Counted from the stretch's first letter, positions 1-9,739 are shown. The stretch: 64,000 bases of DNA from Anaeroglomus sp964630775 (GCA_964630775.1 CAZVYY010000004.1:121693-185692); one strand, 5' to 3'. Program-made: numbers and translations. Notes: generated by a model not told the origin, from the sequence alone.

Positions 1-1418
1 CGAGCTTTTTCCACGTTGAGAATCTTGCCTTTAAGCGGCAGGATCGCCTGCAGGTTGCGGTCGCGTCCGCCTTTGGCGGAGCCGCCGGCTGAATCACCCT
101 CAACAATAAACACTTCCGTGTTGACTGTATCCTTGCTGGCACAATCCCACAGCTTGCCCGGCAGGTTGGCTCCGCTCAGTGCACCTTTGCGCCGCGTCAG
201 CTCCCGGGCCTTGCGGGCCGCCTCACGGGCCGCCGCCGCCTGAATGGCCTTACTCAGCAGCTTTTTCGCAATTCCCGGATTTTCTTCCAGGTATGTCGCA
301 AGCTGCTCATTGAGCATGGTTTCAACAAACGTCCCGACTTCCGGATTGGACAAACGGACCTTGGTCTGTGCCTCAAAATGCGGCTCACGGACCTTCACTG
401 AGATGACCGCCGTCAAGCCCTCACGCAAATCCTCGCCGCCGGGTGCCATATCTTTAATCATGTTGGCATTTTTGGCATACGCATTCATCGTTCGCGTCAG
501 CGCCGTCCGAAATCCGGACAAATGTGTGCCGCCGTCGATGTTGCGAATGTTGTTGGCAAACGCCAGGGCGATTTCATTATACCCGTCGTTGTACAGCATG
601 GCGATTTCACAGGCCAGTCCGTCTTCCACATTTTCCTTGCTGAAATACATCACATCACACAGCGGCGTCTTGCCCTCGTTGAGATACTGGACAAACGCCT
701 TGATGCCGCTTTCGTAATGAAAAACTTCTTTTCGCTGGCAGCGGTCGTCGATAAACGTAATATGCACGCCGGCATTCAGATAAGCCAGTTCACGGATGCG
801 CTTTTCCAGCACATCATATTTAAACTCGGTCGTCTCAAAGATTTCATCGTCCGGCAGAAACGTCACGCGCGTTCCACGTTTCGTGGTGGGGCCGACTTCC
901 TGCACAGGCCCGGTCGGTATCCCGCGACGGCATTCAAAATGATACTGCTTGCCGTTACGCCAGACTTCCGCTTCAAGCCATTCACTCAGGGCGTTGACCG
1001 CACTGACACCAACGCCATGCAGACCGCCGGAAACTTTATACGCTTTATTATCAAACTTGCCGCCGGCATGAAGTGTCGTGAGCACCACTTCCAGCGCGCT
1101 CTTTTTGGCCTCGGCATGCATTTCCGTCGGAATACCAACGCCGTTATCCTCAATCGAACAACTGCCGTCCACGTGGACATGCACTGTAATGCGGTCACAG
1201 CGTCCGGCCAGCGATTCATCGATGGCGTTATCCAGAACTTCATACACCATGTGATGAAGGCCGCCTTCCTGGCGGTTGCCGATATACATATCCGGTCGTT
1301 TGCGGACCGCTTCAAGTCCCTCCAGAATCTTGATGCTGCTGGCATCATAAACCTGGGCCTGGGATTGCTGAGTGGTTCCTGTATTTTCCTGCTCTGTCAT
1401 CTTGTTTTTATCCTGCAT
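1..1418 (-). CDS. gyrB: DNA gyrase subunit B, 3' end cut by window edge
   Basis: GyrB is the ATPase subunit of gyrase, which introduces negative supercoils into DNA. The visible part starts with the GHKL ATPase motifs EGLEAVRKRPDMYIG and EVLDNAIDE, then DNGVGIP and GGLHGVGVSAVN, and runs off the left edge inside the TOPRIM motif EGDSAGGSAKGGRDR. About 470 codons are present of the roughly 640-800 usual for the family. The ATG at 1418 overlaps the stop codon of the upstream gene (TGATG), which suggests translational coupling. An in-frame ATG at 1400 with AGGA about 10 nt upstream is an alternative start. It lies in a dnaN-dciA-gyrB order with no recF between. Confidence 0.97.
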   Translation of the reverse strand, partial: MQDKNKMTEQENTGTTQQSQAQVYDASSIKILEGLEAVRKRPDMYIGNRQEGGLHHMVYEVLDNAIDESLAGRCDRITVHVHVDGSCSIEDNGVGIPTEMHAEAKKSALEVVLTTLHAGGKFDNKAYKVSGGLHGVGVSAVNALSEWLEAEVWRNGKQYHFECRRGIPTGPVQEVGPTTKRGTRVTFLPDDEIFETTEFKYDVLEKRIRELAYLNAGVHITFIDDRCQRKEVFHYESGIKAFVQYLNEGKTPLCDVMYFSKENVEDGLACEIAMLYNDGYNEIALAFANNIRNIDGGTHLSGFRTALTRTMNAYAKNANMIKDMAPGGEDLREGLTAVISVKVREPHFEAQTKVRLSNPEVGTFVETMLNEQLATYLEENPGIAKKLLSKAIQAAAAREAARKARELTRRKGALSGANLPGKLWDCASKDTVNTEVFIVEGDSAGGSAKGGRDRNLQAILPLKGKILNVEKA

Positions 1419-1801
1419 CAGCGCATGCTGCGCCTGGCGCTTTTGACTTTGATTCGTATTTCTTTTATCTTTGTTCCCGGGCAAATCGCCTGGAGTTTTT
1501 CCACAATCTCGGTTTCCATCATCTTCAGCCGGTGCATATACGGCCCGGGCGGTGACTGAATATATAAAATGCCGCGCGTAAACTGATCGGCGCGATAGTA
1601 TTGAGCCAGCTCACTGCCGATAGCCTGTTCAAAAGCCGCCGCCACGGTTTCGCCGCGGCGCAGACCATCAATATAAACCTTCATATAACTGCCCAATGCA
1701 TCACCAAGCTGCTGGGGTCCTTTGGGCGGTTTTTTCTGCCAGGCTGTTGCCGACCGCAAAAGCCGGTCTTCCTGCGATTCGCTCAGTTTCTTCACAAACA
1801 A
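1418..1801 (-). CDS. DUF721 / DciA-like protein
   Basis: This 127-residue protein matches the DUF721 family, whose best-known member DciA helps load the replicative helicase DnaB. Recognisable parts are the N-terminal LGDALGSYMK segment and the KH-like core ending GILYIQSPPGPYMHRLKMMETEIVEKL, a pattern typical of the family. It sits between dnaN and gyrB, the place where recF and a DUF721 gene occur in many bacteria; here only DUF721 is present. The start appears to be TTG at 1801, with GTG at 1795 as an alternative, both after GGGAG. The stop overlaps the gyrB start. The replication role is inferred from family and position. Confidence 0.78.
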   Translation of the reverse strand: MFVKKLSESQEDRLLRSATAWQKKPPKGPQQLGDALGSYMKVYIDGLRRGETVAAAFEQAIGSELAQYYRADQFTRGILYIQSPPGPYMHRLKMMETEIVEKLQAICPGTKIKEIRIKVKSARRSMR

Positions 1802-1818
1802 ACCGCTCCCGCCGCCGG

Positions 1819-2916
1819 TTACAAATTCACCGGCATGACAATATACAAAAATCCGCTGCCGCTTTTGAACATGCCCGGACGGTCCGACTGCCCCAGGTGC
1901 ATCTCAAAATCACTGGATTTGAGCACCCGCAATACATCAATCAGATACTGCGGATTAAACCCGATTTCAATCGGTTCATTTTCGTATTCAATCGACATAT
2001 CAATCTGGGCGTCACCTGTTTCCGGCGCCCGGCTGGTAATGACCATATTATTTTTCTTCAGCGACAGCTTGATGCCTTTGCTGTCGTCGCTGGCCAGCAA
2101 TGCCGCACGACGGACCGCACTTAAAAAAGCGTCCTTGGGCAGCGTCATCTTCTTGTCATAATCCTTGGGAATAATATCATCGTATTTCGGGAAATTGCCC
2201 TCCACCAGATTGGAACTGATCACGACCGGCTCACAGGCAATCGTGATATGATTATCCACAAACCGCAGCGACACGGTTGCTTTATCGCGGGCGGGAATCT
2301 TTTCCAGCAGCAGCATCGTCTTGCACGGAGCAATAATCCGTCCTTCGGGTTCACGCGACGCCTTGTCCAGAGGCAGTGTGGATTTTGCCAGCCGGCGTCC
2401 ATCGGTTGCCACCAGCGACAGCTTTTTGCCGTGCACTTCCCACAAGATACCATTGAGGGCATATCGCGTGCTTTCCTTGGCCGCGGCAAAAACCGTCTGC
2501 CCGATGGCTTCCTGCAGGCGGTCCAGGCCGACTTCGATATCGGCGTTGCCATCGAATCCCGGCACGGTCGGATATTGTGTCGGGTCCTGAGTGTAAATGG
2601 TGAAATAACTGTCGGACCCTTTCAGGTGAGCGGAATTCTCATCGGTCTCCAGCTCAATAACCTCATCAAAACTTTCGCGAACAATCGACGAAAACTTATC
2701 CGCCGGCACAACGGCTTCACCGGCCTTATCCACTTCCACCTGGGTCACCGTATAGGTAATCCCGGCCTCCATATCTGTTGCACACAAACGCACGATATCT
2801 TTGTCGGCAACGATTTTCATACACTGCAAAATCGGCTTGGGTGTCCGGCTCGGAATAATCGAAGTCACCAGCGACAAAGCATCCTGTAAAGCAGTCCGAT
2901 TAAATCGTACTTTCAT
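1819..2916 (-). CDS. dnaN: DNA polymerase III beta subunit (sliding clamp)
   Basis: This is the ring-shaped clamp that tethers DNA polymerase III to its template. The 365 residues fit the family length and show the three-repeat clamp architecture. Clear blocks are the N-terminal SIIPSRTPKPILQCMKI, the central RYALNGILWEV and VATDGRRLA (the sliding-clamp signature), and the C-terminal end FLYIVMPVNL, which matches the usual MPMRL-type tail. GGAGG lies 7 nt before the ATG. It heads a dnaN-dciA-gyrB minus-strand operon reading away from the AT-rich gap that may be oriC. Confidence 0.97.
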   Translation of the reverse strand: MKVRFNRTALQDALSLVTSIIPSRTPKPILQCMKIVADKDIVRLCATDMEAGITYTVTQVEVDKAGEAVVPADKFSSIVRESFDEVIELETDENSAHLKGSDSYFTIYTQDPTQYPTVPGFDGNADIEVGLDRLQEAIGQTVFAAAKESTRYALNGILWEVHGKKLSLVATDGRRLAKSTLPLDKASREPEGRIIAPCKTMLLLEKIPARDKATVSLRFVDNHITIACEPVVISSNLVEGNFPKYDDIIPKDYDKKMTLPKDAFLSAVRRAALLASDDSKGIKLSLKKNNMVITSRAPETGDAQIDMSIEYENEPIEIGFNPQYLIDVLRVLKSSDFEMHLGQSDRPGMFKSGSGFLYIVMPVNL

Positions 2917-3463
2917 AAAGCAACCTCCGTTGTTTTTAGCAGCAGTTTATCCTGCTCAATACCTTAAGCGTTCTTTATTCATCAATTGATAAGCCCATAA
3001 TCTACTCGATTTTAACGGATTTTGCAAAGTCGTTTTAGGTAAGATTTTCAACAAAGCTGTCTGTGACTTTGTGAGAACCGGGTTGAGGTCTATTTCAAAT
3101 ATAAGAGTATAAAAATCTTTTTCTCAGTATTTGTTATATGTCCAGTGAGTTTGTGAGATTGTTTTTTTTCCTCATCCCTAAAACTATCTATGATAACAAG
3201 TTATAATAGAAGTCGAAGGATAAAGGACTGTGGAAAACCTGTTGGATAGGGTGTTGTGTTTACAAGAAACCGTGTTATCAATACTGATAATGCGATTTTT
3301 CTCACAAAAAATCAAACAATCCTGACAGGATAATTCACAGGTTATCCACACATTATCTCACAAGAACACAGAGTGTATTACCAGTGAAAATAAATATATT
3401 ATAGGGCGTTAAATACAAGAATTCTTAAAAATATTATTCTTTTATGGTCTAAAATAACCAATA
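2917..3463. other. candidate chromosomal replication origin (oriC)
   Basis: This 547-bp AT-rich gap lies next to dnaN and has no credible ORF. It holds a perfect DnaA box TTATCCACA at 3342-3350. Box-like copies begin exactly 11 bp before it (TAATTCACA, 3331) and 11 bp after it (TTATCTCACA, 3353). TGTGGAAAA at 3229-3237 is a one-mismatch box on the other strand; TTTTCAACA (3045) and TTATCAATA (3275) are weaker. A strongly AT-rich stretch follows at 3380-3470. Position next to dnaN and gyrB supports oriC, but dnaA is not in the window and GC skew was not measured. Confidence 0.6.
3342..3350 (+). promoter_or_regulatory. DnaA box, perfect match
   Basis: TTATCCACA is the consensus DnaA-binding 9-mer. 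Flanking copies spaced 11 bp apart on the same face of the helix make this the core of the candidate origin. Confidence 0.65.
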
Positions 3464-4567
3464 TTATTTAGAGACCAGCTTGCGATGAACTCGTAAGGCA
3501 TCCAAAAGACGCCCAATATCCTCCGGTATTGGGGCGGTAAACTCCATCCGTTTTCCTGTGGCCGGATGATTAATTTCAAGTTTCCAGGCGTGCAAAGCCG
3601 TTCGGCTCAGCAGCGGCGGCTCAATCGCAGACTCCCGATTTTCAATCTGCCAGGGATAAACCACCTTGCCGCCATACATATCGTCCGCCACAATGGGGTG
3701 CTTGATATACGACATGTGGACACGGATCTGATGGGTCCGACCGGTTTTTAAGTCCAGCTCAACCAGAGAATACCCGCGAAAACGTTCCAGAACACGGTAA
3801 AAAGTGACTGCCGGCTTGCCAATATCAGGCCGAATGGAATACTTCTCCCGGATAACAGGATGAACGCCTAACGGCACATCAATACAATCCCCATCCAGTT
3901 CCGGTGCACCATGGACCACCGCCAGATACGTTTTCTTATTGGTGCGTTCCGCGAATTGTCGGGATAGTTTCCAATGTGCCGTATCGTTTTTGGCGACAAT
4001 AATCACACCTGTGGTATGACGATCCAGCCGATGCACGATGCCCGGACGGTAATCGGCAAACCCAGCCGATAAATTGTTCTTAAAATGGTAAACCAGGGCA
4101 TTGACCAGCGTGCCGCATTTATACCCGCGTGCCGGATGCACAATCAAATCCGCCTGTTTGTTTACAACGATAATATCATCATCTTCATAAATAATATGCA
4201 GTGGGATATCCTCGGGAATCAGTTCCCGCAGCTCCCGCGGCGGTAAAATCAAATCAATTTGATCGCCTGGATTGAGTTTATAACTGGGCTTGGCCGGATG
4301 TCCATTGACATTAACCCCCTGCTCCTTAATTAATTGCTGCAGCTTGGTCCGGCTGAAATTGCTGAAACGCCCTGTTAAATACTGATCCAGCCGCCTGAAC
4401 TTGAGATTCTGACCGACGCGAAAACAAAGCTGCTGGCCGGCTAACTCCTCGGTTTCGGCGTCCTGAGGCAGGGCCTCTTCATCCAGAGGGAGATCCTCTT
4501 GCGGCTCTATGGGCAGATTGTCTTCCTGCGGCCCAACAGGGTCTTTGGACGGTTTTTTAGACGGCAT
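3464..4567 (-). CDS. RluA-family 23S rRNA pseudouridine synthase (RluD-like)
   Basis: Converts uridine to pseudouridine in rRNA. After a 45-residue acidic, proline-rich N-terminal extension comes an S4 RNA-binding domain (about 57-105, RRLDQYLTGRFSNFSRTKLQQLI) and the catalytic domain with HRLDRHTTG at 179-187; D182 is the catalytic aspartate. Further family blocks are VVNKQADLIVHPARG and LKTGRTHQIRVHM. The 367 residues fit RluD, plus the extension. The start is 8 nt after the stop of the TPR-like gene upstream, so the two are probably cotranscribed. The exact target uridines cannot be read from sequence. Confidence 0.92.
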   Translation of the reverse strand: MPSKKPSKDPVGPQEDNLPIEPQEDLPLDEEALPQDAETEELAGQQLCFRVGQNLKFRRLDQYLTGRFSNFSRTKLQQLIKEQGVNVNGHPAKPSYKLNPGDQIDLILPPRELRELIPEDIPLHIIYEDDDIIVVNKQADLIVHPARGYKCGTLVNALVYHFKNNLSAGFADYRPGIVHRLDRHTTGVIIVAKNDTAHWKLSRQFAERTNKKTYLAVVHGAPELDGDCIDVPLGVHPVIREKYSIRPDIGKPAVTFYRVLERFRGYSLVELDLKTGRTHQIRVHMSYIKHPIVADDMYGGKVVYPWQIENRESAIEPPLLSRTALHAWKLEINHPATGKRMEFTAPIPEDIGRLLDALRVHRKLVSK

Positions 4568-4575
4568 GGCTGGGA

Positions 4576-5418
4576 TTATTTGGTTTCTGTCTGAGGCTGT
4601 TCAGCAGGAGTGCCATCTGTGGCGGCGGGAATTTCCACTTTTGGCTGGTCGGCAGGTGCCGCCTGAATGGCGGGAGCAGTCGATTCCGGCGTGGACGGCA
4701 GAATCTGAACCTGCGGCTGAATTATCGCCGGCTGTTCCTTGGGCTTATCCACGAACGTGTATTTGGCATTGTTCTCCGCCATTTTCTTTATGCGTTCCTG
4801 AGCCAGCGAAGCAACCGGTGTGCCTGTGTAAGCAGCCTCATTGGTTATCTTCTGATAGATATCCCTGGCCTGGTCAAGCTGCCCAAGCTCTTCAGAGCAG
4901 AGTCCCTGGCCAAACAGGGCCATCGCTTTAATGACAGGCATTTCGGCCTTACTAAAGGCTTTCTGATAAGATTCCTGTGCCTGCTTAATCTGTGAGGAAG
5001 CCACATCTTCGGCAGCCAGTTCTTTGCGGTAAAGCAAATCCGCGCGAAGAGCCTGGCCGCGTTTAATCAGGGTAATAGCCGCCAAATCGCCATTAGGGGC
5101 TTTTTCGGCTTCTTTTGCCAGATTATTAGCCGCCACCAGCAGATTACTGACCGCATCCGAGGCCGTTGCATCCTGGAGTTGACGCAATGTGGATAACTTG
5201 CTTACTTCCAATTGCTCAAGGACGCTGGATACCTCTGCCTGAGCCTTTGCATCCGATTCCGCACGCCACCGATTCAGGATCGGCCAACTGATCAGTCCCA
5301 CGATAATCAGACAAACACCAATAATCTGGTTGCGGTATTCTTTCATCAGTCCCGGCAGCTTGCCAATCCACTCCGCCAGTTCATTAGTCATCAGCTCGTG
5401 ACGTTCTTTTGAATCCAT
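4576..5418 (-). CDS. membrane-anchored TPR-like protein (YfgM-type)
   Basis: A 280-residue protein with one membrane segment near residues 33-50 (NQIIGVCLIIVGLISWPIL) and a mostly helical region behind it with a TPR-like unit (MALFGQGLCSEELGQLDQARDIYQKIT), then a proline- and glutamine-rich tail. This layout resembles YfgM-type ancillary translocon proteins, but similarity is weak and function is not shown. The ATG at 5418 has AAAGGA at a good 7-nt spacing; the ATG at 5424 would sit too close to it. It is transcribed divergently from the S55-like gene. Confidence 0.6.
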   Translation of the reverse strand: MDSKERHELMTNELAEWIGKLPGLMKEYRNQIIGVCLIIVGLISWPILNRWRAESDAKAQAEVSSVLEQLEVSKLSTLRQLQDATASDAVSNLLVAANNLAKEAEKAPNGDLAAITLIKRGQALRADLLYRKELAAEDVASSQIKQAQESYQKAFSKAEMPVIKAMALFGQGLCSEELGQLDQARDIYQKITNEAAYTGTPVASLAQERIKKMAENNAKYTFVDKPKEQPAIIQPQVQILPSTPESTAPAIQAAPADQPKVEIPAATDGTPAEQPQTETK

Positions 5419-5596
5419 ATCCATGTCCTTTGTTTTGGGCCGATTATCGGCAACTTTATTCCCGATACAATTAGTTCACAATAAGATAAGATGTATCATT
5501 ATAGAAAGTTTAGTTTTATCTTGCAACAGGACTTTGCCGACAGTACAGTTTTGCAAACAGATTTTTCATGATGATTTTACCAGAATGGAAGGTTGT

Positions 5597-7393
5597 ATGA
5601 GACATTTTATTACAGCAATGATGCTGGTTGGCTCGTTGGGGACACAATTTGTTTCCGGAGCAACTCCCCCTGCAAACTGGGATTCTTCCCGCTACATCCT
5701 TGTTGACGAAGTCAAGCCGGAGATGGAGGCGTATTGTTTGACCGTCTTTGAAGGCGATAAAGTGGAGAGATTTCCACTAAAAGTCCTCAGTGTGGTCAAA
5801 CAGGCTAATCCCGCCCGACACATGATCCTTGTCATTGGTACCGATGAGCGTTTCAAACATGTTGGCTCAGTTCATGGCTGTTCAGGCTCGCCGGTATATA
5901 TTGACGGTCGCATGGCGGGAGCTTTGGCCGCAGGCTGGGATGGTTCTATCGACCCCCTGTATCTGGTTACGCCAATTGAGTATATGCTGGCTATTGGTGA
6001 AGGCAAAGAAAAACCGGAAACGCAAGCTAATACAACAAGTTACGTTGAATTAGCGGCCCCCCTCAATCTAAATGCCATCGCAGAAAAAGCAATGGCCGAC
6101 TGGGCGCGCACAACGGCAAACAATCCCAAAATGCCGCTGGTAACCAATTTATCACCCCAGGCCTGCAGTCAGCTTTCGGAGACGTTTGCCTCTGCCGGCT
6201 GGATGCCTTTGCAGGCCGGCGACCTGGCTCAGGCCGGTGATGGCTCCCAGACGAAGTCCACCTTCGAGCCGGGCGGTGTTCTGATCCTGCCTTTGTGTTC
6301 CGGGGATATTCGCATGGCTGTAACCGGCACAGTCACCGAGGTCGTTGGGAATAAAGTCTATGGTTTTGGCCACCCGTTTAATGGTATCGGTGCTGTTGAA
6401 CTGCCGATGGCCGCCGGAACAATTCATACCGTGATTGCCACACGTGACAATTCCTTCAAGCTGAGTTCAGCAGGCGAAGTGACCGGAACTCTGCGTTATG
6501 ACCAGGAATGCGGCGTGGTCGGTTATGCCGGGCCGATTCCCAAACTCATCGATATTACCGTCAATGTCAAACGCTTTGATGACCCTCAGCATCGGACCCT
6601 CCGCTGCAACGTTGTCCGAGACCGCAGTCTGACGCCCCGTGTTCTGCGCTCGGTGGTCATCGGCGCAGCGCTCTTTCAGGGTGATCTGCCCCAGGAACAT
6701 GCAGTCTCATATCATTATAATATACGGCTTGAAAACGGCCGCACCATCGAGTTCAAAGGGATCTCTTCCGGCAACTCGGTAGCTGCTCCTGCCGCAGAAC
6801 TGATGTCGCTGGCTGCGGCGCTGATGAACAATCCCTTCCAGCAGATGCCCCCGGACAAAATCGCCCTTGATATCGAAATCACCCCCAAGAATCTGGCGGT
6901 GTCGCTGTGGGATGCCAGGCTGTCCGACAATGTCGTCAAGCCCGGCCAGACAGTCACGATTCAGGCCGCCCTTAAAGGCTTCCGTTCCGAGCCGATTCCA
7001 TTCACTATTGAGCTGCCGATCCCGCAGGATTGTCCCGACGGCAAATATCAGCTTCAGATTCTCGGCTCGGATGCGTACCAGTCTTTCCTGAGTAAAACCG
7101 CTCCGCAGCGGTTCACAGCGGTTGATGCACAGAGCCTTCTGGATGGATTCAACAGGGTTCTCAATATCCCGCAGGATCGCCTGTATGTGTGTCTGCCGAT
7201 TTCGCAATCGGGTCTTGCCGTACGCAATACCGAGCTGCCCAACCTGCCGGCCACCAAGATGATGGTTCTGGCCGATGCCAAACGCATCCAGCCCATAAGC
7301 CCCTATACCAATTTCATCGAAACCAGCATTCAAACCGGCCTGATTGCTTCAGGCTCGGCTTCCATCGAATTCACCGTGGATAAAAATAAATAA
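5597..7393 (+). CDS. secreted SpoIVB peptidase S55 domain protein
   Basis: The 598-residue product starts with a signal peptide (MRHFITAMMLVGSLGTQFVSG) and contains two blocks found in proteins annotated with the SpoIVB peptidase S55 domain: VHGCSGSPVYIDGRMAGAL, with the candidate nucleophile serine in GCSGSP, and YGFGHPFNGIGAVELPMAAG. The C-terminal half is probably beta-rich. The start at 5597 follows GGAAGG and fits the signal peptide; the open frame reaches back to 5423 without a credible upstream start. It is followed after only 9 nt by the beta-propeller gene, so they form an operon and probably act together outside the cytoplasm. Proteolytic activity is inferred. Confidence 0.75.
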   Translation: MRHFITAMMLVGSLGTQFVSGATPPANWDSSRYILVDEVKPEMEAYCLTVFEGDKVERFPLKVLSVVKQANPARHMILVIGTDERFKHVGSVHGCSGSPVYIDGRMAGALAAGWDGSIDPLYLVTPIEYMLAIGEGKEKPETQANTTSYVELAAPLNLNAIAEKAMADWARTTANNPKMPLVTNLSPQACSQLSETFASAGWMPLQAGDLAQAGDGSQTKSTFEPGGVLILPLCSGDIRMAVTGTVTEVVGNKVYGFGHPFNGIGAVELPMAAGTIHTVIATRDNSFKLSSAGEVTGTLRYDQECGVVGYAGPIPKLIDITVNVKRFDDPQHRTLRCNVVRDRSLTPRVLRSVVIGAALFQGDLPQEHAVSYHYNIRLENGRTIEFKGISSGNSVAAPAAELMSLAAALMNNPFQQMPPDKIALDIEITPKNLAVSLWDARLSDNVVKPGQTVTIQAALKGFRSEPIPFTIELPIPQDCPDGKYQLQILGSDAYQSFLSKTAPQRFTAVDAQSLLDGFNRVLNIPQDRLYVCLPISQSGLAVRNTELPNLPATKMMVLADAKRIQPISPYTNFIETSIQTGLIASGSASIEFTVDKNK

Positions 7394-7402
7394 GGAATCA
7401 TC

Positions 7403-9613
7403 ATGTACACGATTAAAAGAATCAGTCTCGTATCCATTGCAACACTCCTTGTCGTATCCAGTGCGGCTTCCGCAGTAACCTCCGTCATCGTCCGCCATAA
7501 AACCAGCGATGACCTGCTCAAAGGCACCACCGATGCGGCGGTGGTGGACTCCGAAGGCGAAATTCGCCTGGCTCCCAAAACCGAAACCCTGGGCTTTGCC
7601 GGCCTGCTTGACGATATCTGGAGCGTCAACACCGTTTTGTCCGACAAAGCCGGCACGTTGTATTTCGGCACCAGTCCCGCCGGCAAGATCGTCCGCTTCC
7701 GCGACGGCAAGGCTGACCTGCTGTATCCCAAGCAGCCTGAACCAACCGCACAGCCGGAAACCGCCGACCCTGCCGCAGTCCAGCAAAGCCCGCAGCCCAA
7801 TGAGCATGTCTATGCCCTGGCCCTCGACGTGGCCGGACGTGTCCTGGCTGGAGTCAGCGGCGAAAAAGGCAAACTCCTCCGCATTGCAAACGGCACCGAG
7901 ACCGTCTTTGAAAATGAAAAAGTCCAGTACATCTTTGCGATTGTGCTGGATAAAGACAACAACATCTATCTGGCCACCGGCCCCAACGGGCAAATCTGGC
8001 AGCTTGATGCATTTGCCCAGAACCCCCGGCTGGTCTGCGAATTGAAAGACAAAAACGTCTTATCAATGGCCTTCGGCGCCGACGGCTCTCTCTTTGCAGG
8101 CTCCGACACCCGCGGCATCGTCTATCGCATTGAGCCTGCCACAGGCCACTACACCGTTCTGTTCGACAGCGACCAGGATGAAATTACCGCCCTGCGCGTC
8201 GCCGCTGATGGCTTCATCTATGCCGCCGCCACCAGTGCCAATGTCGCCAACCAGCAGCTTCAGGCCGGGACCTCTCTCAAAAAAGCCCCCGGCAAGCCCG
8301 ATGCCCCCGCCTCGGGCAGCCCTGCTCCTACCGACGGCGGTCTGAATCTCAAGACCCCCGCCACCGACGAACAGAAAAATCAGCCCGCACAGCCCCAGCA
8401 GCAGGCCCCCAAGGCCCCCGCTCCCAAGTCGGCGGGTTTTGTCTATAAAATTTCACCGGAGGGATTTGTCACCGCTATCTTCACCGAGCCGGCGGTCTTT
8501 TATACCCTGCTGGATAAAAACGATAAGCTCCTTCTCGGTGTCGGCCCCAAAGCTAAGCTGTTTTCTATCGATCCGGTATCCGAACAGCGTCTGGTTGTCT
8601 ATGAAAACAAAACCAGTTCGCAGATTACGGCCTCTGCCGTGGACGGCAAAGATGTGATTCTGGCCCTGGCCAATCCCGCCTCCGTCGTCCGCCTCAGCGA
8701 TGCACTCAATCGCAAAGGCACCTATACATCCGACCTCATCGATGCCGGCCAGCCCGCCCGCTGGGGCAAGATTCAGCTCGATGCCGACATCCCCGACGGC
8801 TGCAAGGTCCTGCTGTCGGTCCGCTCCGGCAATGTCAAAGACCCCAACGACTCGACGTTCTCCGCGTGGTCACAGGATACCGCGGTTACCGCACCTGTGG
8901 ATGCGGCCTGTCCGGTTGGACGTTTCTGTCAGTATCGTCTGACATTCCAGTCCAATGACGATGCCGCAACGCCGGTCGTCCGCGAAGTCGCCGTCGCCCA
9001 GGTCATCCCCAATCTCGCCCCGCGCGTGCAGGCGGTTACCGCACAAAAAGCCGATAAGCAGAAGCCCTTTGCCCTGCTCATCCAGACCCGCGCCGAAGAC
9101 GACAATAAAGACCCGCTCGAATATACTATCGAGATGCGCAGGCTCGGCCGCAGCAATTGGATTCTCATCAAGGACAAACTTGATCAGCCCAAATACGAAT
9201 GGGATACCCGCACCGTGGAAGACGGCCGCTACGAAATCCGCGTGACCGTCTCCGACCGCCTCGGCAACAATGAAGTCTCGGCTCTGACCGCCTCTCGCGT
9301 CTGCGATCCCATCGTGATCGACAACACCGCCCCGGCAATCAAAAACGACAACCTGACCGTCGAAGGCACCGTTGCCAAGCTGACCCTGTCGGTCGTTGAC
9401 GAACTGTCCGTCATCGGCAAGGTTCAGTACACCATCAATAGCGACACCGCATGGAAATCCAGCCTGCCCGAGGATGGCGTCTATGATACGACCGATGAGC
9501 AGATTTCCATTATCGTGTCCGATCTCAAGAAAGGCAGCCATGTCCTGGCCGTCAGTGTCGCCGATGATCTGGGCAACACTGCGTATAAGACCTGGCAAAT
9601 CACCATCGATTAA
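7403..9613 (+). CDS. secreted beta-propeller protein with Pro/Ala/Gln-rich linker
   Basis: The 736-residue product has a signal peptide (residues 1-24, ending SSAASA). It then shows repeated propeller-like blades such as LYFGTSPAGKIVRF, IYLATGPNGQIWQL and LFAGSDTRGIVYRI, as in NHL or two-component-regulator-propeller folds. Residues about 285-345 form a low-complexity linker rich in proline, alanine and glutamine that interrupts the propeller. The C-terminal part is Ig/fibronectin-like. No catalytic motif is visible. It is the second gene of the operon with the S55-like protein and is closed by a terminator at 9641. A binding or scaffold role is plausible but unproven. Confidence 0.7.
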   Translation: MYTIKRISLVSIATLLVVSSAASAVTSVIVRHKTSDDLLKGTTDAAVVDSEGEIRLAPKTETLGFAGLLDDIWSVNTVLSDKAGTLYFGTSPAGKIVRFRDGKADLLYPKQPEPTAQPETADPAAVQQSPQPNEHVYALALDVAGRVLAGVSGEKGKLLRIANGTETVFENEKVQYIFAIVLDKDNNIYLATGPNGQIWQLDAFAQNPRLVCELKDKNVLSMAFGADGSLFAGSDTRGIVYRIEPATGHYTVLFDSDQDEITALRVAADGFIYAAATSANVANQQLQAGTSLKKAPGKPDAPASGSPAPTDGGLNLKTPATDEQKNQPAQPQQQAPKAPAPKSAGFVYKISPEGFVTAIFTEPAVFYTLLDKNDKLLLGVGPKAKLFSIDPVSEQRLVVYENKTSSQITASAVDGKDVILALANPASVVRLSDALNRKGTYTSDLIDAGQPARWGKIQLDADIPDGCKVLLSVRSGNVKDPNDSTFSAWSQDTAVTAPVDAACPVGRFCQYRLTFQSNDDAATPVVREVAVAQVIPNLAPRVQAVTAQKADKQKPFALLIQTRAEDDNKDPLEYTIEMRRLGRSNWILIKDKLDQPKYEWDTRTVEDGRYEIRVTVSDRLGNNEVSALTASRVCDPIVIDNTAPAIKNDNLTVEGTVAKLTLSVVDELSVIGKVQYTINSDTAWKSSLPEDGVYDTTDEQISIIVSDLKKGSHVLAVSVADDLGNTAYKTWQITID

Positions 9614-9640
9614 AACAACAAATCCTTGCGAAAAACAAAA

Positions 9641-9669
9641 GCCCGCAGCATAGTGCTGTGGGCTTTTTT
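9641..9669 (+). terminator. rho-independent terminator after the propeller gene
   Basis: A 10-bp stem GCCCGCAGCA / TGCTGTGGGC (one G-U pair) with loop TAG, followed by six T. It lies 28 bp after the stop codon. Confidence 0.85.
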
Positions 9670-9739
9670 ATTGAAGGACACAAGTTGGGTCGGAATTTAC
9701 ACTGTGTTCGTGTAGATCTTGTGTCTTCTGAGGCTGTTG

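Noticed and set aside
522..1559. 345-codon plus-strand ORF at the left edge
   Set aside because: Antisense to gyrB and the DciA gene, whose reading frames carry clear family motifs.
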